From Cristatella mucedo (lineage: Eukaryota > Bryozoa > Phylactolaemata > Cristatellidae): 64,000 nucleotides of DNA. The notes below the pieces were generated by a model. The model was not told the origin of the DNA. It did not search any database and worked only from the letters and a program-made list of their open reading frames with translations. The stretch covers positions 1,046,501 through 1,110,500 of the forward strand of contig WPIO01000132.1 of NCBI GenBank assembly GCA_009760855.2, in the 5' to 3' direction. Made by a program: the position numbers and the translations under genes. This document shows positions 31,001 to 42,378 of this stretch, one piece after another; position 1 is the stretch's first letter, and every line of letters starts with the position of its first letter.

Positions 31001-34000
31001 ATAATGACAAGCACATATTACCTGGAACGAATCCCTACGGTTGCCGATTTCAAATCGTATTCGATTGGGTCAACCGTGGCAGAACTTCATTAAATTTGTG
31101 GGATTTTTTTTATTTCTCAAAAGAAATTTCCTGTAACTTCATCAAAATAAAATCTTGTACTGCAATGATAGTGTTTGATTAATTGATTAAATAAATGTAT
31201 GGATAATTTTGATAATTCTGTACAATATCAACAAAGCAGCTCTTAAAGAGCATGATCATTTATGTGAGCAGCTTGCAGTGGAAGCGGGTTCTTTTTGCCG
31301 AATCGGTCAGCACCAGCCAAAAGGTGCCAGACAATAGCAGACAAGAATTTATTGCAGGTGAAGCAGCACTGCGTGGATATGGTCGCAATACTGGTTTACT
31401 GCATGAAGAATCGGAGGAGGGAATCCAACCACTAGTGACTAAGCATATGCGATCTGTGGACACTAACGCGGTTCCATCGGAGTGAAGTTGAAAAGTTCAG
31501 CCAAAGACTTTAATTCGGTTACACATAATAACAAGTTGGAAAACTTGTTCCCACTCGAATAAGTTTTAAAGCTGATGGTGCGCAGCCATCGCAGTCTGAC
31601 AGCCTGCTTTAGAAAAGGGGGGCACGGCTACTGGAACAAGTAAAGCTGATATTTTTCTTAAAGAAATATTTTAAAATATCAGAAAAATATTTTCTATTTT
31701 TTTTATTTTCTATTTTTCTTATACCCATTAAAAGAGATTTGCAATTCAACGCTATCCAGCTTTATCAGGCTCAAATAAAAATGTTTCAGGATATGCACTT
31801 TGCGGGAGCTAATTTACTCAGTGAGAAAAACAGGCTTAACCCAGGCTGAGCCCAGCGGATCGCACCTGGATGACAGCTACTACCCTCTGAAAAGCACTTT
31901 CCTGCCGTGTCCAGGAGCCACGCACATTGCCCAGGGTGTACCACATTGTCCAGGAGCAGCAGCAGCAGCAGCAGCTGGTTTACGTTAAAATGCCTCATTC
32001 ATAACAGCAGTGACCGCTTTTCATTTAGCCCGAGTTAATTGTGTGCCAATGTTTCTAGGCAAATGAAAATCATATATTCGAGATCATTCGACTGGATTCC
32101 TGACGATATCGTACAACCAGCACTGCCCGGTCTTTCTACTAAATGATAAACCAACTGCAACCGACTTACACAAGCAAAAGCCCAAAAAAAGTCGCTTTAA
32201 AATAAAACCCGGTTTGCTCTATGAGATCAAGCTTTAGTAGTTCGAGGACAAAATTAAATGGCTGCTGCCTTCGCCAGTATCGGTAGTTATTACCTGTCGA
32301 GTTCAGCAGCTGTTGGATTCCATTGCCATCGCGACTCATTTCCCTCCCTCAGATCGTCTATGAGTGCAAGGGAGTGGAAAACAAGTTTTGCAGCTGACAC
32401 CTCTTAACTTAGGAAAACAGATCGACAGAAGGCGGTTGCCGTAAGATTGTGTGCTCAAAAATTCCTACCGCCACCTCTCAGCTTGGAACAACGTGCTCAT
32501 CCTTCACGGCCCAGGTCGTAGGTCCGAGCCTGCAGCAGGCCATATTTTATTGCCCAATGCAAGTGCGGCTAATGCCTGCTAAGGCTCTTGAGGTGGTATG
32601 TAAATGAGGCTGTATAATTGGCGACGTTTATAATAATAATAATAATTATTATTATAATAATGCACTTAATAAAGTGACCTCAGAGAACTTAATCTCTTTC
32701 TAGGTGCTTTACATTTGCTGCAACATGAAATATAATTAAATGGTAAGTAAAGTCATGCTTGAAAAACAAACAAATAATAATAATAATAATAATATTGCAC
32801 TTGATAAAGCGCCCTCAGAGAACTTAATCTCTTTCTAGGCGCTTTACATTTGCTGCAAAGTGATACGCAATAGAATAGTAAGTAAAAATAACAAAATGAA
32901 TAATGTGGTAGGGGTGACATGCACAGTGTCAGCATGCAAATGTGGTTAGTGGCAGCATGCACAGTGTCAGCACGCATAAGCACATCGAGGACGAATCACA
33001 GGGACCCACTAAATGCTGTCCTAAATAGGTGTGTTTTTTAAGTTCCTTTTAAATGTGGTCAGGTCAGGGGATGTTCTGACGCAGGTCGGGAGGGAGTTCC
33101 GGGCTTTGGGAGCATACGAACTAAATGCACGGTCTCCAAAGGATTTAAGGTTTGTACGAGGTATTTCTTGACTGTTGGATTCCGAAAAGCTGGTGGTACG
33201 ATGCTTGGCCTGATGGGGTAGTAGATCTGACAGATAGGCTGGAGCCATAGAATGAAGGGACCTAAAAGTGAGCGACAAAACCTTGAAGTCAATCCGTTGC
33301 TTGACTGGTAGCCAGTGCAGGTCGGCGAGAAGTGGAGTAATGTGGCAACTGTGACGCTCACGACAGACAAGCCTAGCTGCCGAGTTTTGCACCAGCTGCA
33401 ATCGCCTGATCGCACATGCCGGTAGGCCAGTAAGCAGTGAGTTGCAGAAGTCGAGACGGGATGTCACGAATGCATGGACCAACTTGGACGTGGTATCCTT
33501 ATCTAAACAAGCCCGAATTTTAGCAATGTTATGAAGCTGAAAATAGGCAGATTTGACTGTGGAGCTGATATGGTCATCTAACGAGAGGTCGCTTTGGAAT
33601 ATGACACCTAGATTTCGAGCTGATTCAACTGGAGATATGCTGGCAGAGCCAATTTTGAGAGACAGCCTTTCCAATCTCTGAATCACACTGGGTTTGCCCA
33701 TAACTAGTAAGTTAGTTTTATCATCGTTTAGTTTTAGAAAATTTGCTGCCATCCATATGCTTTATTAATAGTTTTTGGGATGACAAGAATGTTTCGATAT
33801 CCTCGATAGATTTGACGTTTAGGGCATCTCGATGGGCTAGAACGATTAATCTGCTAAAATCCTTCCAAATTGTTTCTGTCTTCATACGACAGTTTGTTTT
33901 AGAATTCATACATTTCTTCACACATAATTCTGGTCATTTTGCGGCAAGCACATTTATTTGTGCACATATTCTGTGGGCTTAGTGGAAACCCCTCAATGAG

Positions 34001-37000
34001 ACAAAAGCAGACTCGCTGTCCGTAGCTGACGGCCAATCTACCTAAAGAACACAACGGACGAGCCTCTGCAGAATTTTCGGTAAGAAAGCACGTGCTGCAA
34101 AATTCAAGGAGAGGTCTTAAAGACCACTGATTTAGGCTCCCTGAGTCCGACAGGCCACGAATATGACCGAGGCAGACAAGTGTGGCAGTGTCTGGCAGTT
34201 GGGACTAAGCGATGGTCAAGAAACCTGAGAGGCTCAACCATGTGTCTATGCTGCTGAAGGAGTTGTGGCGATGGCTTGGGGTTGATTAACAACACAGAAT
34301 TCTCACCCTGACCCACAATGCCTGCCATGGCTTGGCTCCTTCACACCTAGCTGATATGCTACACCAGTTTCAGCCTCCTCGCGCCCTCGAGTCCTCCGTG
34401 AACAATAAATTCTTGTTCCCTCCCTTGCTTAACATGTGTAGCACCCACTAGAGGCTTAGCGGAGCTACAGAGATACGCTCCATTAGCCGGTCCGGCCTTC
34501 GGTTACTCACCAGCATCCCTTTGCTCGCAAGCTAAAATGCTATTAAATGATTCTTTTTGCTATACTTGACCGTGGATTCGCATGCCATACTAGAGAGAAG
34601 GAGATGAAAAAATAAAGTGCAATTTCTACCAGCAGTTAGCTTACCAGAATCTAGGCCACTGGGTAACCCCTGCTTAGCAGCCAACGAAACCTGCACTACG
34701 GTGGAAGTTGCAGTACATTTTTTTTATAATCGTACACAAAAATTTAACATCAGACATGCATTTGAATGACAACTTTACAAACTGAGCCCACCCGGCAGAA
34801 TTAGAGCATTCTTCCGGATGGGTCCACCGTGGATGGTCATGGCAGCCGTTTCGGCCGACCCATGTGAGATGATGAAAAGAGCCAGCTCCAAATGACATCT
34901 TAATTCAGAGAGACTTCACACGACATACTTTTAAGGCAAATGGACCCATTCTCTGGATTCTATCCATATCCAGAGTGTTTGGTTTAATTTACGGCAGACA
35001 TTCTATGGAGCCATATAATTGTGTGCACCCGACTGCATATAGGTTCGACGATGATGAATGGGCAACGATCAGCATCCATATCAGCAGACAGTTCGACGAC
35101 TGGTGTTTAACGGCATCACGTCACGACCCAAGATACTCTGCCGGCCGTCAGTATCTGTTCATTAACCGTGGCTGAGGTTCTCTTTGTCGATGAACAGACT
35201 AGATAATCAGATGCCAGGATTTGGTGGGAGTTGGCCGAGTGTGTCTCTTGATGTATCTGGGAGTCTCTGCTGCTGGCTTTTGGTGTCAGCTTCTGCTCGG
35301 CATTTGCTTTGCTTCTGTGTGGCATCTGCAAGTCCAGCAAGCAGCTGTCGTCCGAATTAGCCGTTTCGATCAGGCTGCTGGCCCAGCCCAGAGGTGAGGA
35401 GCCTTGCTCTTGAGGGTAAAATCAGCCCAAAACTTTGCTCGAGGCCTCGGTCTGCAGCCGACGACTGACAGCCAAGCAACTGCCTGTTGCATCCAGGAAG
35501 GGAGGGGGTAGCCGTGTATATTCCGATCCTTAGTTGAGGACAGGATTGTCCCGCTCAGTAGTTGATCATTTTTGGCAACAGTCGACCTTCCGGTGTGCTC
35601 TTCACAAAAAATAAAGACCTTGAATAGGCAAAGTTTTCTTCCTCGAGTAAATGCAACATAAAATTGATTTCGTCCAAAGTCTAGCTTAAGAAGACAAAAT
35701 CCTATTCGACCTAATTATTGTTCATGTGCTTTATTTTACAGTACAACACATTTTTATTATATATCTGTTTTTCAGTAGTAAGTAGTATTTCCCAATTGCT
35801 GATACCTCAATGGTATACATAATGACCTTTACTGTGCACACACTTTGCTTTTGTAAGCAGAACTTAGATAAATTTAAAATTCACCTGTTTTCTAGAATAC
35901 TGCTAATATAGCTGCGGCCAAAGGTCTGGGAAAAATTGAAATGTATTGTATACAATGTAGCTTTGATTCATGATCCGACTAGTAAATCATAATGTAATCA
36001 GACTCGATCAAAGTTATCATAAAATGTAAAACGGTTCAGTATGTGATGTGTCAACCTTAGGGATGGAAGACCAGCAGTCGTACTCCTGCTTTTTGCATTA
36101 AAGTGGCAAGTTGTTGTGGAATGAAAACTTATTCCTCTCTTGTTACTTCAGCTGATCCTCTCCACAATCAGCAAGTTTTCTAAAAGACTTTGGACAAAAA
36201 GTTCTACTCTATTCATCAAGACATTCTCTGGATCGATATTTCTGACAAGAGAGAATAAAGAGCCCACTTTTATTATCAATAAATAAAATGGCATTCCTAA
36301 TAGATATAATCCATTGAGAAATTCAAAGGGGGAAGTCAATGAATCACTGACACCCTAGGTAACGATAGAATCTGCACTACAATACTTCTGAATGTCATGT
36401 AATACTCAATAACGTCAAGAACTTGGGTATTTTAATTTTTTGTAGCACTGACATTCTTCAGCAGTGGAGTAATTTTCATCAAATGCCTCAATAACATAAT
36501 TGGCTATATGTGTGGCAACATTTTCTGAGAAAGGCTATTTTGGAGGTGCTAGCCTCTCACACTCATACACAATGCCGGACACATCCCTGTTGCTGACCCA
36601 ATACTCTGCAGTAGAATAAGTAAGTCCCCAACTCGCCCACAACCACCGGCATCCTAATAAATCTGACCCGGGGTCTTGGCCAAAGAGTAAGGTGCTTGCT
36701 CTTTGTGACCCAGGTAATGAGTTTGAGCCCTGCAGTGGGCGATCCTTTATTGCCCAATGGAAGCCTGAGGTGATAGCTGTCAAGGTTCTTCTGCCATATG
36801 TACACGAGGCTGTTGAATCAGCTCAGCTTTAACTCCATGTTATGTTATGATTTGCACTACATAAGTTTGATTGTATAGGGCCAATCATTCATATGATGAC
36901 TGGAGATCTCTGAATAGCTCTTGCTACATAAACATAGTTCGTGTCAATTCAGAAGCTAGTCCCACACACTTCAGCCATCCCCGACTGGTATCCTAGATAA

Positions 37001-40000
37001 CTAACACGATGTGTCATAATAACAATACTATAATATAAATATATATGGCTATACAAATGTCTTATTATAAGACGTTTGAATAGGCCCCTAAGAGAACTAA
37101 ATATCTTTCTATGCACTTGGTGTATGCTTTAAAAGAAGCATGCCAATTGGCTAGTGATAACCAGCACAGCATCAGCACGCATAAGTACACAAAGGTTTAT
37201 TAATACGGACCCAGTAAATGCTGCCTAGTAAATGCAGGACTGGGTGCGTTTTTAGCTTCATATTAAATGTCAAAATGTCGGGATGTCGTGAATTCAGTCG
37301 GAAGTGAGTTCGGGGCTTTGGAAACATACAAAGTAACAGCTCGGTCTCCAAAGGATTTGAGGTTGGTTCGAGGCACAGCTATACTCTAATGAGTCAGAAG
37401 AGCAGGTGGCACGATACCTAGGGTGATTAAGGGTATGGTTCGGCTAGGTAGACTGGAGCAAGAGAATGAAGGAATCTAATATCGACAGACAAAACCTTGA
37501 AGTCGATATGCTACTTAATGGGGAGCAGGTCAGGGAGAAGTGGTGCAATGTGGCCGCTGCAATGATTACGACAGACAAGCCTAGATGCAGAGTTTTGCAC
37601 CAACTGCAAGCTCTTTATTGCACGTGCCAGAAGACCTCCTAGCGGTGAGTTACAGAAGTCATTTGGAATGTCACAAAAGCATGGACCGACTTGGATAGGG
37701 TATCCATGTATAAAAAAAGACCAACTTTTGGCAATGTTGCGTATCTAAAAGCAACTATTTCCTGCTACAAATATTGCTATGTCGGTCTGGGAGAGAGGTT
37801 TAATCCTATCAGAATGTTAGGCATATGTAATTAACTGTACAACGACTGAATAGACTAAAGCCTATATGCCAAGGAGTCTCTAAGATGTCTCCAGCAGCCA
37901 TATTTGATCACTCAGGCTATGTCACTCGACAGTAGTTCCAAAGTAGAAGCAAAACATCAATCCGACAGCTCAAAACGATTGTGATCAGGAATCAGCATGG
38001 ATATGCATCAAACAGCTTCACTCCAGACTTCACTTGCCATCTAAGAAAAACTTACACAATCAGTGCCTCCCATTCAAAAAAATTCTCCTCATCAACAGGA
38101 CCAGCGACAATGCCTTCGGGAGGATTAATCGTCAGCTCTGCAAATAATCATCAGCACAGAAGAGAAAGATAATGCTTTAACAGCTCACTAACCATACTCG
38201 TGAGCATGACATGTGCATTGTATTTGCACTCACGCATTGAGCACCCCAGGATTAACATATCGATGCCTCGAGGGCTAAGCTCACAAAACTTACTAGACGA
38301 ATGGAGAGTTAACACATGGCCGTACTAAAATAGCATATGCAGCAGAGCTGCTTAAGGCTTGCCTTATATTAATGGCCTAGAGAGCACTTCCTTTGCAGCA
38401 AAGGTAAAGTGTCTAGAAAGAGATTGAGTTCTCTGATGGTGCTATATCACGTGTATTACTATTATTATTATTATTAGAGAGGTAGAACACAGCAAGCATC
38501 ACAACACCCGAACATGTCCGTGGCTTGTACACGAATGCAACTTAGTGCAGCTATGCACCGAAGATGATCACTATGCAGCAACATACCAGATGGCACACAG
38601 ATGCCAAGTTCGTGACCATTAGTTAGATCACCAATAACTGTGTTCGAATTCCGATCAACTGCTAGAGCGCCAATCCCGGCATGTATGTCTGTACGCAGGG
38701 CATCACGAGCAGTGACTCTGCATACAGACACCAGACAGGCAGGCAAACTGAGATCGAATGTGTATGCCGCTACCTAGGGTCACAAGTGTAGAAAAAGGTT
38801 TCCAAAGACCCAAGTCTGTCTATCTATTTGATGCCTCAAACCTCTCGGTGCAACAATCGAGTGCAATTGTGGGCTGTATTTGTGGCCAGATGAACAGAGT
38901 CGAGTAGTGCTGCCACTGCAAGCAATATTTGTAAAGCAACAAAACGAATCTCGGCCTTCAACTTGCCAACACCAAGCAGACCAAGCCCTCTCCACATCGC
39001 AGAGTACTCCTAACCAGGACCCGAGCACACTCACAGGCTGAGCAGCTTTTGGTGCAACACGGGTGGCAAACTATAGACACCTCAAGCAGCAAAGCAGAAG
39101 TAAACGCAACTGAGGTAGGAGAACAACAGACGTTGTAGTGGCAGGATCGGCAGCAGCAGGTAGGAATACAGGCTGAGCGTTGCTGGGCACTGACACTAGA
39201 GGCAAGCTGAGCTTCCTATTACTCAACCTACCGAAGTAGAGAAAAAAGCACGTTCGAAAACAGCTTCTAAGGAAACCGGGGAAAAGGCTTGCTTAATGCA
39301 GTTATTATTATTATTATTATATTATCATTCGTAACCGTGGGCTATTCGTTCCTGCCCCCTAGATGGTGCTCTTTCCAGAACCTCTCAAAAAAAGTGCTTT
39401 GGCAGATATTAAAGTGACAAACTTGCTCAAGAAGCTAGCTGTCGGATAGTTTACTTTAGTTATAGATAGTTCCGTTGCAAATATGACCGGCTTGTGTGCA
39501 GCTGTCTAGGGAAATTGACTGGTACAAATGTTTCAACTGCTTTATTTTGGACCTTCGGTGTAAGCAAGAAACCAGGTTCTCATTGTATTTCCGTACTCGA
39601 TCCTCCACACTTCCTGTTCCTTCCACTCAATAGGGGCAGCTGCCCCGATGCTTGCTCACACACGTCAGACTCCATTTGCTTTCTTAAATAATCTCTCTGC
39701 TACTGAGATGGATTTTGCTGGCATTATTTGACACTCCTCCCTATTGCCCTCTGATGAGCTATTGTAGGAAGGTATGGCTGCTGCAACACAATGGGTCACT
39801 CTCATAGGTTCGGGATTAACAAAACCAGGACAGGCAGGCCACAGGTATCCCGGAAACCTGATTCAGGCATAATAGAAACACAGATCGCCTAGAAAGCGTA
39901 TTGAAGCACCTGCCTAGCAAGCCTGGAATCCACAGGGCTGCTGCTGCACAGTGGCAGTCTGGACGGTGCACCAATTACAGCTGGGCAACCCAGAGCCACC

Positions 40001-42378
40001 AAACATAGAGCTGCTGCAGTTTTGGGCTTTACTTCCACTACAGCGAGCCACCGATCGGTGGCACACCGTGCATGTCTACTCGAGTGTCAGGCTTCCTTCA
40101 CTGAGCAATTGCCAGCTGCCCCACACCTCCCGCCATTCGGAAGATCGATGCCCCTGCTTGGCTTGTGTCGAACTCACGTGCGGGAGGCTCGCAGCTCGCG
40201 GCTGCCACCAGGATTGAGCAGACTGGCTGCGGCAATGCGGCCGCCCAGAAGGTCCATGGCCGCTGGCCCCAGCCCCCTTTCCTTCTCGGCCGCTGGTCAC
40301 ATTGCGACTCTTGGCACCGTGCGAGGGGTGGGCCGGCCGAAATGCTACTGCCCGTGTCGCTTGGCATTCACGAGCATCCTGCCCAGCTGCCGAGGAAACA
40401 CGTGACTGCGTCTCTTTTTCTTTTAATCTCTGCCTTCCTTCGGCCAGCGCTCGACGGCTGCACACATACTTGAGCATGACGGATATACGACAGCTGTCGC
40501 TCCCTGCAACTGCTCACAGCACTGCCCCACGAGGAGTCTCAGTCTGTGGGCTGGGGGGGGGGAGGTAACGTGGCTCGTGGCACTTGACGACCCGAAGTGG
40601 CGAACGGTTCGAGACCAGCGGCAGACAATTCTATACTGCTCACTGCACGCAGGGTGACTGTCGCTAAGGCTCCTCAGCCGCTACATAAGTGGAGCTGCTG
40701 AGTCAGCTGCTGACTCCATTGCTCCTTCTTTTCGTTTACCTACCCCTAGCAGCACTGCCCAAAAAAAAATCCTAGCTGCTTAAACAGCCTCTTTTTGTAT
40801 AGCGACAGAAGAGCCTTTACGGCTATCACCACCGCTTGCAGTGGCGATAAAGGATCACCCACCGCAGGAATCGAACCCACGACCTCGGAACCGAGGTCGC
40901 GAAAAGCAAACGCCTTACCTAGTGTGCCATCACGACTAGGCACCCATTGCATCTGCTCGAAAAAATAAGGTCCGCTATGCGAGATTTCGACTGGTACCTG
41001 TGCAGCCCTACAAGAACTGCACCGTAACTGTGTAATCAATCGATATGGAAGGAACGCAGCTAGCCTACCAGCGACCCCTGCAGAAGCCGACAGGAGCCTC
41101 GAGTGGATAGATTCGAAAACGAGGACGAGGGTGTCCCGGAAAGACCAAGGCAAGATTACAAATATAATGGCAGACATTTTGTCACACGTGGTAAAGGGTT
41201 TTTCATGCAATAATTAACGACAAGTTTGGCTTCTGGCAGATGCCAAAGAACGGTGTTAACAATATCGCAGAGCTGCTCCCTCCAGTGATGAATGTTAACA
41301 ATTATGCAGAAGCCGCTATTAACTCGTAACTGGCTGGAGAATTTTACGGGAAGCATAAGCAAAATAATAATAAGAATAATAATAATTCACTTGATAAAGC
41401 ACCCTCAGAGAACTTAATCTCTCTCTAGGCGCTTTACATTTGCTGTAAAGTGAAATGCAATTGAATGGTAAGTAAAATCATGCTTGAAAAACAAACGAAA
41501 TGAATAATATGGTTAGGGGTGACATGCACAGGGTCAGCATGCAAATGTGGTTAGTGGCAGCATGCACAGTGTCAGCACGCATTAGCACATCAAGGACGAA
41601 TCACAGAGACCCACTATATGCTGTCCTAAATAGGTGTGTTTTTAGGTTCTTTTTAAATGTGGTCAAGTCAGGGGATGTTCTGACGCAGGTCGGGAGGAAG
41701 GTCCAGGCTTTGGGAGCATATGAACTAAATGCACGGTCTCCAAAGGATTTAAGGTTTGTACGAGGTATTTCTAGACTGTTGGATTCCGAAAAGCGGGTGG
41801 TACGATGCTTGGCCTGATAGGGTAGTATATCTGAAAGATAGGCTGGAGCCATAGAATGAAATGAACGCACTGTATACAGGAGAGCTGCGTGTACGCATGT
41901 GTGCGTATGCGACTGCACAGTTTGCTGCGGTCCAACGCAAGCGTTGGATGCGCTTGTAGCGGCTACGCGCCGCAGAGAACAACACTCTTGTCACGAGGCT
42001 ACGACGCGCGCGGCAAATGTAAAGCTGACGCCTGAGACGACGACTATATGCGTAGCGACAGACCACCTCGCACGGTCACTCAGAAGTGCTAACAAGGGCA
42101 GCCGCTCTCACAAACGCGTCGTTCGTTCGCCTGCTTACGCGGCCGACCGCATCGAGAACGCATTCCGCTAGACCGGCGAAGCCGCACAGCAGGAGTCTCC
42201 CTGACCAGCGTGGCAAGCGATTGTCGATGCCTTTGGCAAGAAAATCGGCGCGCAAGCGGCAGCCCTGCGACCCGCCGACCAGCCGGCACCTGTGCGACGG
42301 GCCGGGCCAGGTCTCGACTGCGGCCAAATACGTACGCTTGTACTCGGCCATTAGCCTCTTCAACGCCGAGCCCGCCAT
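18959..42378 (-). CDS. UBE2G2: UBE2G2 ubiquitin-conjugating enzyme E2, complete, five exons
   Basis: Complement of join(18959-19074, 22047-22187, 23829-23947, 38056-38137, 42336-42378): 501 nt, 166 residues plus stop, against 165 in human. Every junction is GT-AG and in phase. Seen: [14 protein letters not shown] start, [36 protein letters not shown], catalytic Cys89 in GRVCISIL, the G2-specific acidic insert [17 protein letters not shown], and [20 protein letters not shown]. Known of the family: UBE2G2 (yeast Ubc7) builds K48 ubiquitin chains with ER ligases such as gp78/AMFR and HRD1 in ER-associated degradation; the acidic insert shapes the active site. An in-frame ATG lies 20 codons upstream (42436-42438), but family N-termini support 42378. 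No key residue is missing, so this looks like a functional gene despite transposon-filled introns. Confidence 0.96.
20259..20303 (+). repeat. Tandem duplication, about 22-bp unit
   Basis: CCCGGTAGCCACATTGTCGG occurs twice in direct orientation. Confidence 0.85.
20905..21345 (-). mobile_element. LINE family 1 fragment
   Basis: Matches the 3' UTR and end of the RT ORF of copies at 41363 and 47316 but lacks the hairpin tail. Confidence 0.78.
21600..21695 (-). repeat. SINE-A, 5'-truncated
   Basis: Only the end of the B-box region and the hairpin tail (GGTTAAGTTCTCCTAGGGTG on the sense strand) plus AT-rich end remain. Confidence 0.65.
21725..21800 (+). repeat. tRNA-like segment (SINE head or tRNA pseudogene)
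   Basis: D stem GCTC/GAGC around AACTGGTA and a T stem GTGGG/CCCAC can be drawn, but the anticodon arm does not form and the B box is shuffled. A functional tRNA is not supported. Confidence 0.45.
22047..22187 (-). CDS. UBE2G2: UBE2G2 exon 4 (catalytic cysteine and acidic insert)
   Basis: Acceptor GTTGTAG, donor G|GTCAGT. Encodes [20 protein letters not shown], then [20 protein letters not shown] and VVSMLA. Carries the active-site Cys and the insert that separates UBE2G-type E2s from others. Confidence 0.96.
22188..23828 (-). other. UBE2G2 intron 3
   Basis: Holds a plus-strand run of overlapping open frames (22737-23308) that may be a decayed retrocopy; see the separate entry. Otherwise nothing recognised. 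Confidence 0.6.
22737..23308 (+). pseudogene. Unrecognised open-frame cluster, possible retrocopy
   Basis: Three overlapping open frames in tandem (22737-23084, 22828-23097, and 23081-23308 encoding a coil-like [20 protein letters not shown]). The last two could be one frame broken by a single shift. No family recognised and no splice signals needed. Confidence 0.3.
23829..23947 (-). CDS. UBE2G2: UBE2G2 exon 3 (UBC core, HPN)
   Basis: Acceptor TTTCAG, donor A|GTAAGC. Encodes [18 protein letters not shown], then [20 protein letters not shown] and N, including the conserved HPN of the E2 active-site region. The final Ile codon is split. Confidence 0.96.
24850..25440 (-). mobile_element. LINE family 2, RT C-terminus and 3' end
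   Basis: Encodes [47 protein letters not shown] and [13 protein letters not shown], the RT C-terminal pattern of non-LTR elements, clearly distinct from family 1. 5'-truncated. Confidence 0.82.
25640..26880 (+). mobile_element. LINE family 2, long decayed RT copy
   Basis: RT blocks in order but with stops and frameshifts: [12 protein letters not shown] (25760s), [13 protein letters not shown] (26190s, where the usual catalytic YADD reads YAND), [10 protein letters not shown], and [12 protein letters not shown] (26590s). Confidence 0.82.
30146..30322 (+). repeat. SINE-B, tRNA-derived
   Basis: Same head, B-box region (GGTTTCGAATCC) and body; terminal AGCTAGTATTTTTT. Inside UBE2G2 intron 2. 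Confidence 0.85.
32500..32630 (+). repeat. Decayed SINE-B
   Basis: Keeps the B-box region (GTCGTAGGTCCGAGCCTGC), TTTTATTGCCCAATGCAAG and the GAGGCTGTATAATT end. Inside UBE2G2 intron 2, next to a LINE tail. Confidence 0.6.
32632..32765 (-). mobile_element. LINE family 1 tail adjoining a longer copy
   Basis: (ATT)n, hairpin tail and the first part of the 3' UTR up to AAAAACAAACAAA, where the (ATT)n of the next copy starts. Confidence 0.78.
32767..33755 (-). mobile_element. LINE family 1, longest copy, RT C-terminal ORF (pseudogene)
   Basis: A 243-codon open frame (33752-33021) encodes the end of a non-LTR reverse transcriptase: [78 protein letters not shown] and [18 protein letters not shown]. 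This architecture is typical of the CR1/L2 groups. The catalytic RT core and endonuclease are missing by 5' truncation. 3' UTR, hairpin and (ATT)n follow. No autonomous activity is possible from this copy. Confidence 0.85.
34150..34450 (+). mobile_element. LINE family 2 fragment
   Basis: Matches the [20 protein letters not shown] and [16 protein letters not shown] region, degraded. Confidence 0.65.
36660..36835 (+). repeat. Decayed SINE-B
   Basis: A-box-like TTGGCCAAAGAGTAAGG, B-box-like GAGTTTGAGCCC, then GCGATCCTTTATTGCCC and GAGGCTGTTGAATCAGCT. Confidence 0.68.
37060..37760 (-). mobile_element. LINE family 1, older decayed copy
   Basis: Hairpin tail, 3' UTR and RT end are recognisable with many differences and stops. 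Confidence 0.75.
38056..38137 (-). CDS. UBE2G2: UBE2G2 exon 2
   Basis: 82 bases, acceptor TTTGCAG, donor GT|GTAAGT. Encodes (Q)[18 protein letters not shown] and FFEWEALI; the split Gln and Val codons are completed by exons 1 and 3. Confidence 0.95.
38385..38477 (+). mobile_element. LINE family 1 tail
   Basis: GTGTCTAGAAAGAGATTGAG hairpin region and (ATT)n, plus orientation. Confidence 0.7.
40570..40715 (+). repeat. Decayed SINE-B
   Basis: Keeps the B-box GGTTCGAGACC, a diverged body and CTGCTGAGTCAGCTG end. Opposed to the minus copy 46 bases downstream. Confidence 0.55.
40761..40940 (-). repeat. SINE-B, tRNA-derived
   Basis: Reverse-complement copy; on the sense strand it ends in a T9 run. 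B box GGGTTCGATTCC intact. Confidence 0.87.
41363..41865 (-). mobile_element. LINE family 1, recent 5'-truncated copy
   Basis: Very similar to 47316-47826 through the 3' UTR and the last about 90 codons of the RT ORF; (ATT)n tail; variant CTCTCTCTAGG in the hairpin. Confidence 0.85.
42336..42378 (-). CDS. UBE2G2: UBE2G2 exon 1 (start codon)
   Basis: ATG at 42378-42376 encodes [14 protein letters not shown] plus one base; donor C|GTACGT. Only 43 coding bases, identified by the near-invariant UBE2G2 N-terminus and by exact phase fit to the exon at 38137. Confidence 0.93.

Larger units (their letters stand above)
23948..38055 (-). other. UBE2G2 intron 2, 14 kb, transposon-filled and AT-rich
   Basis: Contains family 2 LINE relics on both strands (24850-25440, 25640-26880, 34150-34450), LINE family 1 copies (29630-29700, 32632-33755, 37060-37760) and SINE-B copies (30146-30322, 32500-32630, 36660-36835). 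The stretches 26900-29600, 30330-32500 and 34600-36600 show nothing I can identify. Confidence 0.8.
38138..42335 (-). other. UBE2G2 intron 1
   Basis: Contains a plus-oriented LINE tail (38385-38477), two SINE-B copies in opposite orientation (40570-40715 plus, 40761-40940 minus) and a recent LINE family 1 copy (41363-41865). The GC-rich 39900-40600 part has no supported gene. Confidence 0.75.

Noticed and set aside
31252-31485. 77-codon plus-strand open frame in AT-rich intron DNA
   Set aside because: No recognised domain and no splice context; insufficient to call a gene.
31500-31560. Minus-strand LFEWE resembling UBE2G2 FFEWE
   Set aside because: In-frame stop directly upstream and no flanking similarity; chance.
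40022-40568. Overlapping open frames on both strands in GC-rich DNA of UBE2G2 intron 1
   Set aside because: Frames on both strands reflect composition; no conserved motif.
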